Source of the DNA: Ramlibacter sp. WS9
Lineage (GTDB): Bacteria > Pseudomonadota > Gammaproteobacteria > Burkholderiales > Burkholderiaceae_C
Direction: 5' to 3'
DNA length: 64,000 nucleotides
NCBI RefSeq assembly: GCF_003797765.1
Contig: NZ_RKMB01000001.1
Location: forward strand, 496,001 to 560,000
In this document: positions 18,992-26,849 of the stretch, piece by piece
How the letters are laid out: each line of letters begins with the position of its first letter
Position numbering within the stretch: position 1 is the stretch's first letter
Translations under genes and position numbers: made by a program
The notes under the pieces: model-generated
Told to the model about the DNA's origin: nothing
The model's database searches: none
Seen by the model: the letters and a program-made list of their open reading frames with translations, nothing else

Positions 18992-19693
18992 ATGCTCGAA
19001 GTTCGTCAACTCCACATATCCCGCGGCGGCAAGCCCGTCGTCCATGGCGTCGATCTCGACGTCGCGCCCGGCGAGATCGTCGCCATGCTCGGCCCCAACG
19101 GCGCCGGCAAGTCCAGCATCGTGCTCGCGCTGGCCGGTGCCATCCCGCGGTCGCAGGGGAAAGTCCGCCTGGGTGACCTGACGCTGGATGGCCTCACGCC
19201 CGATGCGGTGCGCCGCGCGGGCCTCGCCATCGTGCCCGAAGGCCATCACGTGCTCGGCAACCTCTCTGTCCACGACAACTTGCGTGCCGCGGCCATGGTG
19301 CTGCCGGCCAAAGAAGTCGAGTCTGCGATCGAACGCGTGCTGGTCACGTTTTCCGAGCTGAAGCCGAGGCTGGAACATCTCGGGCGCTCGCTCTCCGGCG
19401 GGCAGAAGCAGATGGTCTGCATGGCACAGGCACTGCTCGCGCGGCCTCGCATCCTCGTCGTCGACGAACTGTCGCTTGGCCTCGCGCCCTTGGTGGTCAA
19501 GCGGCTGGCCGACGTCTTGCAGAGCGTCGCGGCGGACGGCGTGGGCGTGTTGCTGATCGAGCAGTTCACCACGCTGGCGCTGAGGCTGGCCCAACGCGCT
19601 GTGGTCCTGCAACGGGGACGGACCGCGTGGTCAGGCCCCGCGCAGACGCTGCGCGACCAGCCCGAAATTCTGCAAGCGAGCTATCTGGCCTGA
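18992..19693 (+). CDS. ABC transporter ATPase (LivF-like)
   Basis: A 233-aa ATPase with Walker A GPNGAGKS, LivF-type VPEGHHVLGNLSVHDNL, the signature LSGGQKQMVCMAQALL, Walker B ILVVDELSLGLAP and the switch region LLIEQFTTLAL. It starts six bases after the LivG-like gene and closes the importer cassette. A Bug-type binding protein follows after 42 bp in the same direction and may be co-transcribed. Confidence 0.92.
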   Translation: MLEVRQLHISRGGKPVVHGVDLDVAPGEIVAMLGPNGAGKSSIVLALAGAIPRSQGKVRLGDLTLDGLTPDAVRRAGLAIVPEGHHVLGNLSVHDNLRAAAMVLPAKEVESAIERVLVTFSELKPRLEHLGRSLSGGQKQMVCMAQALLARPRILVVDELSLGLAPLVVKRLADVLQSVAADGVGVLLIEQFTTLALRLAQRAVVLQRGRTAWSGPAQTLRDQPEILQASYLA

Positions 19694-19735
19694 CCGAGAG
19701 ATCAGTTTTCATACGAACCACCAGGAGACCGAGAC

Positions 19736-20716
19736 ATGCCCACCCGCCGGAAATTCGCGAGCCAGCTCGCAGGGGTCGCAGCCTTGACCGCTGCCCCCTT
19801 TCACTACGCGCATTCGCAGAGCATTCAGCTCGCAAAGATACTCGTTGGCTTCCCGCCGGGCGGCGCGACCGACACGGTCGCACGGCGACTGGCCGAGAAG
19901 ATGCGGGGCAGCTACGCCAACACCGTCGTGGTGGAGAACAAGCCGGGCGCGGCGATGCAGATCTCCATTTCGACGCTCAAGGACAGTGCGCCCGACGGGA
20001 GCACCTTGTTGCTGTCGCCCACCGCGCCGTTTTCCATCTATCCCTTCACCTACCGCAAGCTTCCTTACGCCCCTGAGGACGTGCTGCCGGTTTCGTCGGT
20101 TTGCTCGTTCGCGTTCGGCTTGGCAGTCGGGCCCGCAGTGCCTTCCAACGTTCGCGGCATCAAGGACTTCCTCGCCTGGTGCAAGGCCAATCCGGGCAAA
20201 GGCAACTTCGGTTCGCCGGCGGCCGGTTCTACGCCGCATCTGCTGGGCATCCTGCTGTCCAAGCTTTCAGGCACGGAGTTGACTCACGTCGGCTACCGCG
20301 GAGATGCGCCCGGCCTGCAAGACCTGATGGGCGGCCAGGTGTCTGCCTATTCGTCGACGGTGGGCAGCTTCCTGCCGCACCTCAAAAGCGGCAGGCTTCG
20401 AATCATTGCGGTCTCCGGGAAGGGTCGAAACACGTTCGTGCCTGATGTGCCCACGTACCGTGAGCAGGGATACCCGATCACCGCAACGGAATCGTTCGGC
20501 TTGTTCCTTCCGGGGAAGACTCCGCAAAATGTGGTGCGCCGGGCAGCTGCGTACCTTCAACCCGTCTTGGCGCAGCCAGATGTCGTCAGTGCGCTGGGCG
20601 ACGTCGGCATGACGGCGAAGTCCAGCACCCCGCAAGACCTGGCCGACCTCATCAAGGCCGATACCGAAGAGTGGCGCCGGCTGATCAAGATGATCGGATT
20701 CACGGCGGAGTCTTGA
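19736..20716 (+). CDS. Tripartite tricarboxylate (Bug-type) binding protein
   Basis: A 326-aa periplasmic solute-binding protein of the Bug/TctC family, recognised by ILVGFPPGGATDTVARRLAEKM, VVENKPGAAMQI, HVGYRGDAPGLQDLMGGQV and the closing region with DLADLIKADTEEWRRLI. The N-terminus TRRKFASQLAGVAAL has a twin-arginine and could use Tat export. No TctAB permease is nearby, as is usual for these orphan binding proteins in Burkholderiales. It ends the catabolic island; ligand unknown, probably an organic acid. Confidence 0.9.
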   Translation: MPTRRKFASQLAGVAALTAAPFHYAHSQSIQLAKILVGFPPGGATDTVARRLAEKMRGSYANTVVVENKPGAAMQISISTLKDSAPDGSTLLLSPTAPFSIYPFTYRKLPYAPEDVLPVSSVCSFAFGLAVGPAVPSNVRGIKDFLAWCKANPGKGNFGSPAAGSTPHLLGILLSKLSGTELTHVGYRGDAPGLQDLMGGQVSAYSSTVGSFLPHLKSGRLRIIAVSGKGRNTFVPDVPTYREQGYPITATESFGLFLPGKTPQNVVRRAAAYLQPVLAQPDVVSALGDVGMTAKSSTPQDLADLIKADTEEWRRLIKMIGFTAES

Positions 20717-20744
20717 TGCCAGTGTGCGCTCGTCCACCGGGGCG

Positions 20745-21000
20745 GCAACGCCGTGCATGGCCGGGCCGCGGCGCGATGGCTACGGCGTCCGGCATCGCTT
20801 GCTTTCGCAAGCTCCTGCCGGAGTCCCCGCGCTGAACGGTCTTGCGGCCCCGCGCAAAACAACTCACTCCGCCTTGCTCCGTTCAAACAAGTTTTGCGAG
20901 CATGAGACGGTCGCGTCGCAAGCGACGCTGGGCCGCAAGACCGTCCACCGCGGGCGCCTGGGCTTTATTCGCGCCGCGGCCCGGCCATGCACGGCGTTGC
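20745..21000 (+). repeat. Long-TIR interspersed repeat, copy A
   Basis: A 256-bp non-coding element bounded by perfect 32-bp terminal inverted repeats (starting GCAACGCCGTGC and ending GCACGGCGTTGC). The interior holds short blocks shared by all copies, such as GCGAGCATGA and CTGGGCTTTATTCG (20958-20971), the latter being the intact form of the IS insertion site in copy C. Copy A and the oppositely oriented copy B face each other across a 91-bp spacer. Small open frames inside are not conserved. The 20717-21590 stretch holds no gene. Confidence 0.85.
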
Positions 21001-21091
21001 GGTGAGTGAGTGGCGTTCCACTGGGGCTCGCCGATGTTGGGGCGGACCCGTGAAGCGTTGGCACTCCACCGGTGGCGCGCCTCGATGGTTT

Positions 21092-21351
21092 GCGAAGCTG
21101 TGCGTGGGCGGGCTGCGGCGCGAATAAAGCCCAGGCGCTTGCGGCGGGTGACTCCGCGACCCAGCACGGCTTCAGCCGTGCGACCGTTTCATGCTCGCGG
21201 CACCTGTTTGAGCCCGGAGCGAAGCGCAGGCGAGTTGTGCCGCGCGGGTCGCGGGGTCTCCCGGCGCAAGGAATTCGGCAGGAGACTCGCGAAGCGAGCG
21301 ATGCCGAACGCCGTAGCCATCGCGCCGCAGCCCGCCCACGCACAGCTTTGC
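21092..21351 (-). repeat. Long-TIR interspersed repeat, copy B
   Basis: Inverted relative of copy A, 260 bp, with 32-bp terminal repeats of a second subtype (GCAAAGCTGTGCGTGGGCGG; one mismatch between its two ends). The interior aligns with copy A when reverse complemented, including the intact target block at 21121-21134. It is followed by a sequence (GTCATGGATTGCGGGTC, 21386-21402) that recurs at 22034 and 39227 and belongs to a widespread proteobacterial hairpin repeat. Confidence 0.83.
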
Positions 21352-21445
21352 CGCGCGGCCTCAGAACACCAAAAATGAATTCGGAGTCATGGATTGCGGG
21401 TCAAGCCGGCAATCACAGCTGTCAAAGGCCAGCACGCATCGCGTG

Positions 21446-21482
21446 CTAACTCTCAGCTAAGCCAACGCTAAGCCTCGCCTAA
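21446..21482. promoter_or_regulatory. Four CTAA boxes in exact 11-bp phase
   Basis: CTAA occurs at 21446, 21457, 21468 and 21479, each exactly 11 bp after the last, about 110 bp before the start of the small exported protein. Direct repeats with an 11-bp period are the hallmark of binding sites for OmpR/PhoB-family response regulators (the PmrA/QseB type uses a similar TTAA-N7 phase). I read it as an activator site for the downstream gene. The cognate regulator is not in the window. Confidence 0.6.
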
Positions 21483-21590
21483 ATGGCGGCGCCTACAGTT
21501 CATTCACGGTTGATGCTGAAGACAAACAAAGACACCAACCGCAAATTTTTTCAACCAAGTCTCTCTTCGCTCACTTTGAAAGGTTCCATC

Positions 21591-21884
21591 ATGAACACCA
21601 AGTCCATCCTCGCCGTCGCCGCTTTCGCCGCCATCGCTTCCACCGGTGCTTACGCCGACGAAGCCGACTCGTCGCAATTCGCAGTCAAGTTCGAAGGCAA
21701 CCGCACCCGCGCTGAAGTCGTCGCCGAAGCCTCCACCGTGTCGGCCACCCGCAGCACCGAGCCGGCCGGTTCGCGCATCGCCGCACCGCTGAAGTCCGGT
21801 ACCGACGTGAAGGTCGTGCGCGCTCAAGCCGCCGAGGCCGTGCGCCTGGGCCAGATCTCTTTCGGCGAAGCCCGCCCGCTGTAA
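21591..21884 (+). CDS. Small exported protein (DUF4148-like)
   Basis: A 97-aa protein with a Sec signal (MNTKSILAVAAFAAIASTGAYA, cleavage after AYA). The mature part has two similar motifs, RTRAEVVAEA and VRAQAAEAVRLGQI, the pattern of the DUF4148-like small periplasmic proteins common in Variovorax and Burkholderia; function unknown. The ATG at 21591 follows an AAAGG; an upstream in-frame ATG at 21483 lies before the signal sequence and is unlikely. Its upstream region carries phased CTAA boxes and a strong terminator follows, so it is a separate, regulated transcription unit. Confidence 0.85.
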   Translation: MNTKSILAVAAFAAIASTGAYADEADSSQFAVKFEGNRTRAEVVAEASTVSATRSTEPAGSRIAAPLKSGTDVKVVRAQAAEAVRLGQISFGEARPL

Positions 21885-21910
21885 ACAGCGCCGCATTCCT
21901 CCAGAGAAAC

Positions 21911-21935
21911 AAAAGCGCTCCTCGGGGCGCTTTTT
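21911..21935 (+). terminator. Rho-independent terminator
   Basis: The stem AAAAGCGC / GCGCTTTT encloses a short TCCTCGGG loop and runs into TTTTT, 26 bp after the stop of the small exported protein. This is a standard intrinsic terminator for that gene. Confidence 0.9.
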
Positions 21936-21975
21936 GCGTTGGGGCGCAACGAACTTAGAAAGCGATGGTGAGCGC

Positions 21976-22066
21976 CGCGCCGCAGCCCGCCCACGCACAG
22001 CTTTGCCGTGCGGCCTCAGAACACAAAGACAGGGTCATGGATTGCGGGTCAAGCACGCGATGACAG
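21976..22066. repeat. Solo end of the long-TIR repeat with adjacent hairpin repeat
   Basis: Positions 21976-22005 match one terminal repeat of the copy B/C subtype (CGCAGCCCGCCCACGCACAG, then CTTTGC), followed by the same GCGGCCTCAGAACAC flank seen after copy B and the GTCATGGATTGCGGGTC block. The rest of the element is missing. This is a remnant or a single-end copy lying between the terminator and the AraC gene. Confidence 0.7.
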
Positions 22067-22091
22067 CCCCGGGGGGCGGCGCGAGCGGCGT

Positions 22092-23069
22092 TTACTGAAG
22101 CACCGCGCTGCGCCGCGAAGCGACTGCCGATCGCTGGCATTCGCCCGGCGTCACGCCGTACTGCTGTTTGAAAAGGCGGCAGAAGTGGGCGCTGCTCTTG
22201 AACCCCCAGGCATAGGCGATCTGCGCTGCGGATCGACCCGCGTTGGCCTCTTGCGTGAGGGCGCCGTGGCAGCGCTCGAGCCTTGCTTGCCAGATGTGCC
22301 GCTCGAGGCCGACTGTGTCGTCTTCGAAGACCTTGTGCAGATAGCGCTTGGAGCAGCGCAATGCATCGGCGATGCCTTGAATGCTTAGGTCTGGATCACT
22401 GATGTGCGACTGGATGTACTGGCGCACGCGCAGCTTCAAGACGGACGGCAGGGGCACCGGCTCGTCGGTGCGGCGGAAGCTTTCGGTGAGGGTCGAGGCC
22501 AGCAGGCCCATCACCGATTCGCTGATCGCCTGGCCGGTGCCATCGGGAAGGCTGGGCAATTGCTCGCTGAGGGCCCGCAGGTACGTGCCGAAAACGCCAT
22601 GCAGCCCCGCCACATTGCCGTGGCCCGTTTGCCCTGCGAGCGGGCCGGAAAGCTTCAGCCCCGAAAGCAGGGTGCGCGGTACCTGGGTGACGAACAGGCT
22701 GCAACGTTCGGGGTTGGTGATCGCGTACGGCGCGCGGGGGTCGTAGAGAATCCATTGGCCTGGCGAAAGGTCGACGCGGCAGTTCTGCTGCTCGACGATT
22801 CCATGCCCGGACACCTGCAGAACGAGCTTGTAGAAATCGTCCGTCGGGAGATCGCCACAGGTGCTGTCGCGCTCGACGTGATGCGCCGGCGCCGTGATGC
22901 TGATCATGCGCAGGGCGCCAACTTCGTAGGCACTGAGGGATGCATCGAGCGGCGAGTCGCTCAGGCTGGAAACCCTCAGCCGGCCGAAGTACCGCGTGTT
23001 GATGCTGCTCCATGCGGCCGCACGCTCGCAGACGAAAACACGGTTGGTGGACCAGTGGTTGTTGTGCAT
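22092..23069 (-). CDS. AraC-family regulator
   Basis: A 325-aa regulator: an N-terminal cupin-like effector domain (DLSPGQWILYDPRAPYAI) and a C-terminal AraC DNA-binding domain (residues ~215-315) with IQGIADALRCSKRYLHKVFED and AAQIAYAWGFKSSAHFCRLFKQQYG. The ATG at 23069 has a GGAGATC ribosome-binding site; longer upstream frames run into the IclR gene. It lies 31 bp downstream of, and in the same direction as, an IclR gene, so the two regulators form an operon divergent from the MBL-fold/monooxygenase genes. Two-regulator control of that pathway is inferred. Confidence 0.9.
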   Translation of the reverse strand: MHNNHWSTNRVFVCERAAAWSSINTRYFGRLRVSSLSDSPLDASLSAYEVGALRMISITAPAHHVERDSTCGDLPTDDFYKLVLQVSGHGIVEQQNCRVDLSPGQWILYDPRAPYAITNPERCSLFVTQVPRTLLSGLKLSGPLAGQTGHGNVAGLHGVFGTYLRALSEQLPSLPDGTGQAISESVMGLLASTLTESFRRTDEPVPLPSVLKLRVRQYIQSHISDPDLSIQGIADALRCSKRYLHKVFEDDTVGLERHIWQARLERCHGALTQEANAGRSAAQIAYAWGFKSSAHFCRLFKQQYGVTPGECQRSAVASRRSAVLQ

Positions 23070-23100
23070 GGTGATCTCCAGGGATCGGGAACGAGGCGGG

Positions 23101-23910
23101 CTATGTCGCCGGGCGGTGGCCCAGCTGCGTGGATATCTCCGCCGCCGCGCGCTTGACGGCGACGGCCATCGGCGACGACCAGGCGGAGGGCACGTGGTCC
23201 TGGTGGCCGAGCACGGTGATGACCAGCGCCGCTTCGCCGTCATGGCCGAACGCCGGCGCGCTGAAGGCGTTGACGCCGGGGATCGGGCGGCCCACCGCAC
23301 GCGCGCAACCGTGGTTGGCCAACTCGTCGCGCGCAGGCTGCAGCTTGGTGCGCAGACTCGCCGCGCTCACGCGAGCAGGCGCGCTGTTCGCGCCCAGCGC
23401 ATCGCCGGCCAGCGCGTCGGCGACGCGTTCCGTGCGCAGCACGCCGGCGAATGCCCGGCCGGTGGCCGTGTCGAACATCGACATCACCGTGCCGGCGCGC
23501 ATCGTCACGTGAAGCGGCTGGCGCGCGTCGATCATCCTGATCACGGTGGGGCCGAAGTTGCCCCAGACCGCAAGCGCCACGGCTTGCCCCGTCTCGGCGG
23601 CGAGCGCCTCGGCAACCGGACCGGCGGCGCGCACGGGGTCGTATTGATGAAGGGCGGTGAGACCGAGCTGAAGGGCCGCGGGCCCCAGCGCATAGCGGCC
23701 ACTGGCGGTGTCCTGGTGCACGAGGCCCAGCCGGCCATAGCTCACGAGATACGGGTGCGCGCGCGAGGGCGGCAGCGCCGCGCTCGCAGCCAGGTCCTTC
23801 AACGACATCGGCTCCAGCCGGTGGGCCAGCGCCAACAGCAGGCGCCCGCCCACCTCGACCGATTGAACGGCTCGCTGGGCCTTGTCGCCCGCATCTTCTT
23901 GTGTCTCCAT
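23101..23910 (-). CDS. IclR-family regulator
   Basis: A 269-aa IclR protein with an N-terminal winged helix (AVQSVEVGGRLLLALAHRLEPMSLKDLAASAALPPSRAHPYLVSY; residues ~14-75) and an effector-binding domain ending with VITVLGHQDHV. The AVQSVEVG start of the helix-turn-helix region is diagnostic. ATG at 23910. A palindrome resembling an IclR operator lies 13 bp upstream in the divergent promoter region. It is likely to regulate both its own operon and the MBL-fold/FAD-monooxygenase operon. Confidence 0.92.
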   Translation of the reverse strand: METQEDAGDKAQRAVQSVEVGGRLLLALAHRLEPMSLKDLAASAALPPSRAHPYLVSYGRLGLVHQDTASGRYALGPAALQLGLTALHQYDPVRAAGPVAEALAAETGQAVALAVWGNFGPTVIRMIDARQPLHVTMRAGTVMSMFDTATGRAFAGVLRTERVADALAGDALGANSAPARVSAASLRTKLQPARDELANHGCARAVGRPIPGVNAFSAPAFGHDGEAALVITVLGHQDHVPSAWSSPMAVAVKRAAAEISTQLGHRPAT

Positions 23911-23922
23911 GGATGTGCATTC

Positions 23923-23998
23923 TGACAAATTGATTTGACAATAGCAAATCAGCCCATAAAATGCAAACGCGTTAGTCAATGACAAATTCCATTTCGAA
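23923..23998. promoter_or_regulatory. Divergent promoter region with IclR-type operators
   Basis: An 18-bp near-perfect palindrome TGACAAAT-TG-ATTTGACA spans 23923-23940. A second, imperfect copy TGACAAAT-TCC-ATTTCGAA lies at 23980-23998, abutting the start of the MBL-fold gene. The two share the TGACAAAT half-site. They sit between the divergent IclR and MBL-fold genes and are the best candidates for IclR binding. Confidence 0.7.
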
Positions 23999-24960
23999 TG
24001 CCCATGAACACAAAGACCTTTGCCAGCCACGCCGACACGCAGGAGAAGTCGGTCACCTTCGAACAGCTCTCCGAACATGCGTGGGCCTACACGGCCGAGG
24101 GCGACCCGAACACGGGGATCGTGATCGGCGACGACGCGGTTCTGGTGGCGGACACGCAAGCCACGCCGGCGATGGCGGCCGACGTGATCCGGCGGATCCG
24201 CGAGGTCACCGACAAACCGATCAAGTACGTCGTGCTCACGCACTACCACGCGGTGCGCGTCCTCGGCGCTAGCGAGTACCGCGCAGAACAGGTGCTGGCC
24301 AGCCAGGACACCTATGACCTGATCGTCGAGCGCGGCGAGGCCGACAAGGCGAGCGAGATCGGCCGCTTTCCGCGTTTGTTCCGCGATGTGGAGAGCGTGC
24401 CGGCCGGCTTGACGTGGCCCACCATGACGTTCACCGGCAAGATGACGCTCTGGCTGGGCAAGCTGGAAGTGCAATTGCTCCAGTTGGGTCGTGGCCACAC
24501 CAAAGGCGACACGGTCGTCTGGCTTCCGCAGGAGCGCACGCTGCTCTCGGGCGACCTGGTCGAGTTCGACGCAACGCCCTACGCGGGCGACGCGTACTTC
24601 AGCGACTGGCCGCAGACGCTGAGCAACATCGCGGCGCTGGAGCCGTTGGCCTTGGTCCCCGGACGAGGCCCGGCGCTCAAGGGTGCTGACCAGGTGAGAC
24701 AAGGTCTGGACTCGACACGCGCGTTCGTCTCGGATGTTTACGCCAGCGTCAAGGCGGGCGCCGCCGCCGGCAAGGACCTGAAGAGCGTGTACCGCGAAAC
24801 CTATGAGAAGCTCAAGCCCACCTACGGCGACTGGGTGATCTTCGACCACTGCATGCCTTTCGATGTGACACGGGCCTATGACGAGGCCACGCAGTATCGG
24901 GACCCGCGTGTGTGGACGGCTGAGCGCGACCGCCAGATGTGGGAAACGCTGGAAGGTTGA
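23998..24960 (+). CDS. MBL-fold metallo-hydrolase with altered metal motif
   Basis: A 320-aa metallo-beta-lactamase-fold protein, no signal peptide. The conserved strand ends in THYHAVRVLG: H82 and H84 are kept, but the following Asp and His of the HxHxDH motif are V86 and R87. Downstream metal residues H167 (GRGHTKGD) and D186 (LLSGDLV) are present. The first site could still bind one metal, whereas the second appears lost, so it may be mono-metal or non-hydrolytic. The ATG at 23998 overlaps the second operator; an ATG at 24004 is equally possible. It is followed after four bases by an FAD monooxygenase. Confidence 0.85.
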   Translation: MPMNTKTFASHADTQEKSVTFEQLSEHAWAYTAEGDPNTGIVIGDDAVLVADTQATPAMAADVIRRIREVTDKPIKYVVLTHYHAVRVLGASEYRAEQVLASQDTYDLIVERGEADKASEIGRFPRLFRDVESVPAGLTWPTMTFTGKMTLWLGKLEVQLLQLGRGHTKGDTVVWLPQERTLLSGDLVEFDATPYAGDAYFSDWPQTLSNIAALEPLALVPGRGPALKGADQVRQGLDSTRAFVSDVYASVKAGAAAGKDLKSVYRETYEKLKPTYGDWVIFDHCMPFDVTRAYDEATQYRDPRVWTAERDRQMWETLEG

Positions 24961-24964
24961 AGCG

Positions 24965-26602
24965 ATGTCCCTCGCGTATGACAGCGGCGGCGCCGCGATC
25001 CAGAGCCACGCGTTCGCGTACCAGCGGCATCCGGACCAGGATGCCGCCGCACCGGCACGTCACCCCGTCGTGGTGGTCGGCGCCGGCCCGGTCGGCCTGA
25101 GCCTGGCGATCGACCTGGCCCAGCGCGGCCAGCGCGTGCTGCTGCTGGACAACGACGACCGCCTTTCCACCGGATCGCGCGCGATCTGTTTTGCCAAACG
25201 CACGCTGGAAATCTGGGACCGCCTCGGCGTGGGCGACGCCATGTGCGCCAAGGGCGTGGAGTGGAATGTGGGCAAGGTCTTCTTCAAGGACGACCTGCTG
25301 TATTCCTTCAACCTGTTGCCTGAGCCCGGCCACGAGCGGCCCGCCTTCGTCAACCTGCAGCAGTACTATGCGGAGGCGTACCTCGCGTTGCGCGCCGCGG
25401 AGCTGCCGAACATCGAGATTCGCTGGCGCAATACGGTGGCCGCGTGCGAGCGGCAGCCCGAGGGCGTGCTGCTCGGCATCGACACTCCCGACGGGCGTTA
25501 CAACCTCATGGCCGACTACGTGGCCGCCTGTGACGGATCACGCTCGCCGCTTCGTGCGCTGCTCGGAGAGGAAAGCAAGGGCCGTGTGTTTCGCGACCGC
25601 TTCCTGATTGCCGACGTTCGCATGGCAGCAGACTTCCCGGCCGAGCGCTGGTTCTGGTTCGACCCGCCGTTCCACCCGAATCAGAGCGTGCTGCTGCACC
25701 GCCAACCCGACGGGGTGTGGCGCATCGACTTCCAGCTCGGCTGGGACGCCGACCCCGAAGCCGAGAAGCAGCCCGAACGCATCAAACCCCGCGTGGACGC
25801 GATGATGCGTGCGGCGCTCGGTCACGAAGTGCCTTTCGAGTTGGAGTGGGCGAGCGTCTATACGTTCGCGTGCCTGCGCATGGAAAGCTTCGTGCACGGT
25901 CGCGTGTTCTTCGCGGGCGATTCTGCGCATGGTGTGTCGCCTTTCGGCGCCCGCGGCGCCAACTCCGGCGTGCAGGATGCCGAAAACCTGGCCTGGAAGT
26001 TGGACCTTGTGCTGCGCGGCGCCGCACCTCCCGCACTGTTGAACACCTACGGGGCCGAACGCGAATACGCGGCCGACGAGAACCTGCTCAACTCCACCCG
26101 CGCCACCGACTTCATCACGCCCAAGAGCGCGATCTCGCGCCTGTTTCGCGATGCTGCTCTGGACCTCGCGCGCGCGCACCCATTCGCACGGCGCATCGTC
26201 AACAGCGGCCGGCTCTCGGTGCCGGCGACGCTGCACGGCTCGGTGCTCAACACGCCGGACTGCGACAGCTTTGCCGGACCGATGGTCCCGGGCGCACCGG
26301 CTTCGGACGCGCCGTTGGGCGACGGTTCGTGGCTGCTTCGCCAATTGCCCGGCCAGCACTTCTCGGCGATCTTGTTCGGCGCCGGCACCAAGGCGGCCGG
26401 CCTCGTTCACGCCGGCGCGCAAGGCATCGCACCCATCCAGGTGCTTTCCCTCCCGGCAGACGGCGCGGCGGCCGAACGCTACGACGCCAAGCCGGGCACC
26501 GTCTACCTGCTGCGCCCCGACCAGCATGTGTGCGCCCGGTGGCGCTCGCCCAATGCGCAAGACATCGCCGCGGCGCTGAAGCGTGCGCTGGCACAGAGCT
26601 GA
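24965..26602 (+). CDS. FAD-dependent aromatic monooxygenase (MhpA/PheA-like)
   Basis: A 545-aa class A flavoprotein monooxygenase. The FAD motif GAGPVG is at residues 39-44, DG lies in VAACDGSRSPLR, and the second FAD motif FFAGDSAHGVSPFGARGANSG is near residues 315-335. The C-terminal ~170 residues form the thioredoxin-like extension of 3-(3-hydroxyphenyl)propionate and phenol hydroxylases. It probably hydroxylates a phenolic ring using NAD(P)H and O2. It is in one operon with the MBL-fold gene and a DUF2783 gene, a frequent partner of such monooxygenases. Confidence 0.9.
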   Translation: MSLAYDSGGAAIQSHAFAYQRHPDQDAAAPARHPVVVVGAGPVGLSLAIDLAQRGQRVLLLDNDDRLSTGSRAICFAKRTLEIWDRLGVGDAMCAKGVEWNVGKVFFKDDLLYSFNLLPEPGHERPAFVNLQQYYAEAYLALRAAELPNIEIRWRNTVAACERQPEGVLLGIDTPDGRYNLMADYVAACDGSRSPLRALLGEESKGRVFRDRFLIADVRMAADFPAERWFWFDPPFHPNQSVLLHRQPDGVWRIDFQLGWDADPEAEKQPERIKPRVDAMMRAALGHEVPFELEWASVYTFACLRMESFVHGRVFFAGDSAHGVSPFGARGANSGVQDAENLAWKLDLVLRGAAPPALLNTYGAEREYAADENLLNSTRATDFITPKSAISRLFRDAALDLARAHPFARRIVNSGRLSVPATLHGSVLNTPDCDSFAGPMVPGAPASDAPLGDGSWLLRQLPGQHFSAILFGAGTKAAGLVHAGAQGIAPIQVLSLPADGAAAERYDAKPGTVYLLRPDQHVCARWRSPNAQDIAAALKRALAQS

Positions 26603-26616
26603 GGAGACGCGAAGCC

Positions 26617-26832
26617 ATGCCACTGACGATCGATGCGAACCTCGATTCCGCCGACTCCTTCTACGAAGCGCTCATCGACACCCACCGCGACCTGGATGAA
26701 GCACAGAGCCACGCGTTGAACGCGCGCCTGCTGCTGCTGCTCGCCAATCACATCGGGCGGATGGACGTGCTGCAGCAAGCGCTGCAAGCCGCGCGCGACA
26801 GCGCCCGCCCCACGCCGCAACCGCAACCCTGA
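26617..26832 (+). CDS. DUF2783-type small protein
   Basis: A 71-aa acidic, helical protein (NLDSADSFYEALIDTHRDLDEAQSHALNARLLLLLANHIG) matching the pattern of DUF2783 proteins, which occur beside FAD monooxygenases. The ATG at 26617 lies 14 bp after the monooxygenase with a GAGGAGA site. It may be an accessory or stability factor for the monooxygenase, but no activity is known. It has no catalytic motif and no signal. Confidence 0.75.
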   Translation: MPLTIDANLDSADSFYEALIDTHRDLDEAQSHALNARLLLLLANHIGRMDVLQQALQAARDSARPTPQPQP

Positions 26833-26849
26833 CACCACTGGAGACAACC

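Noticed and set aside
20724..21378. Open frames of 60-160 codons inside the long-TIR repeats
   Set aside because: They occur on both strands in several frames, are not kept between copies and lack ribosome-binding sites; they reflect high GC content.
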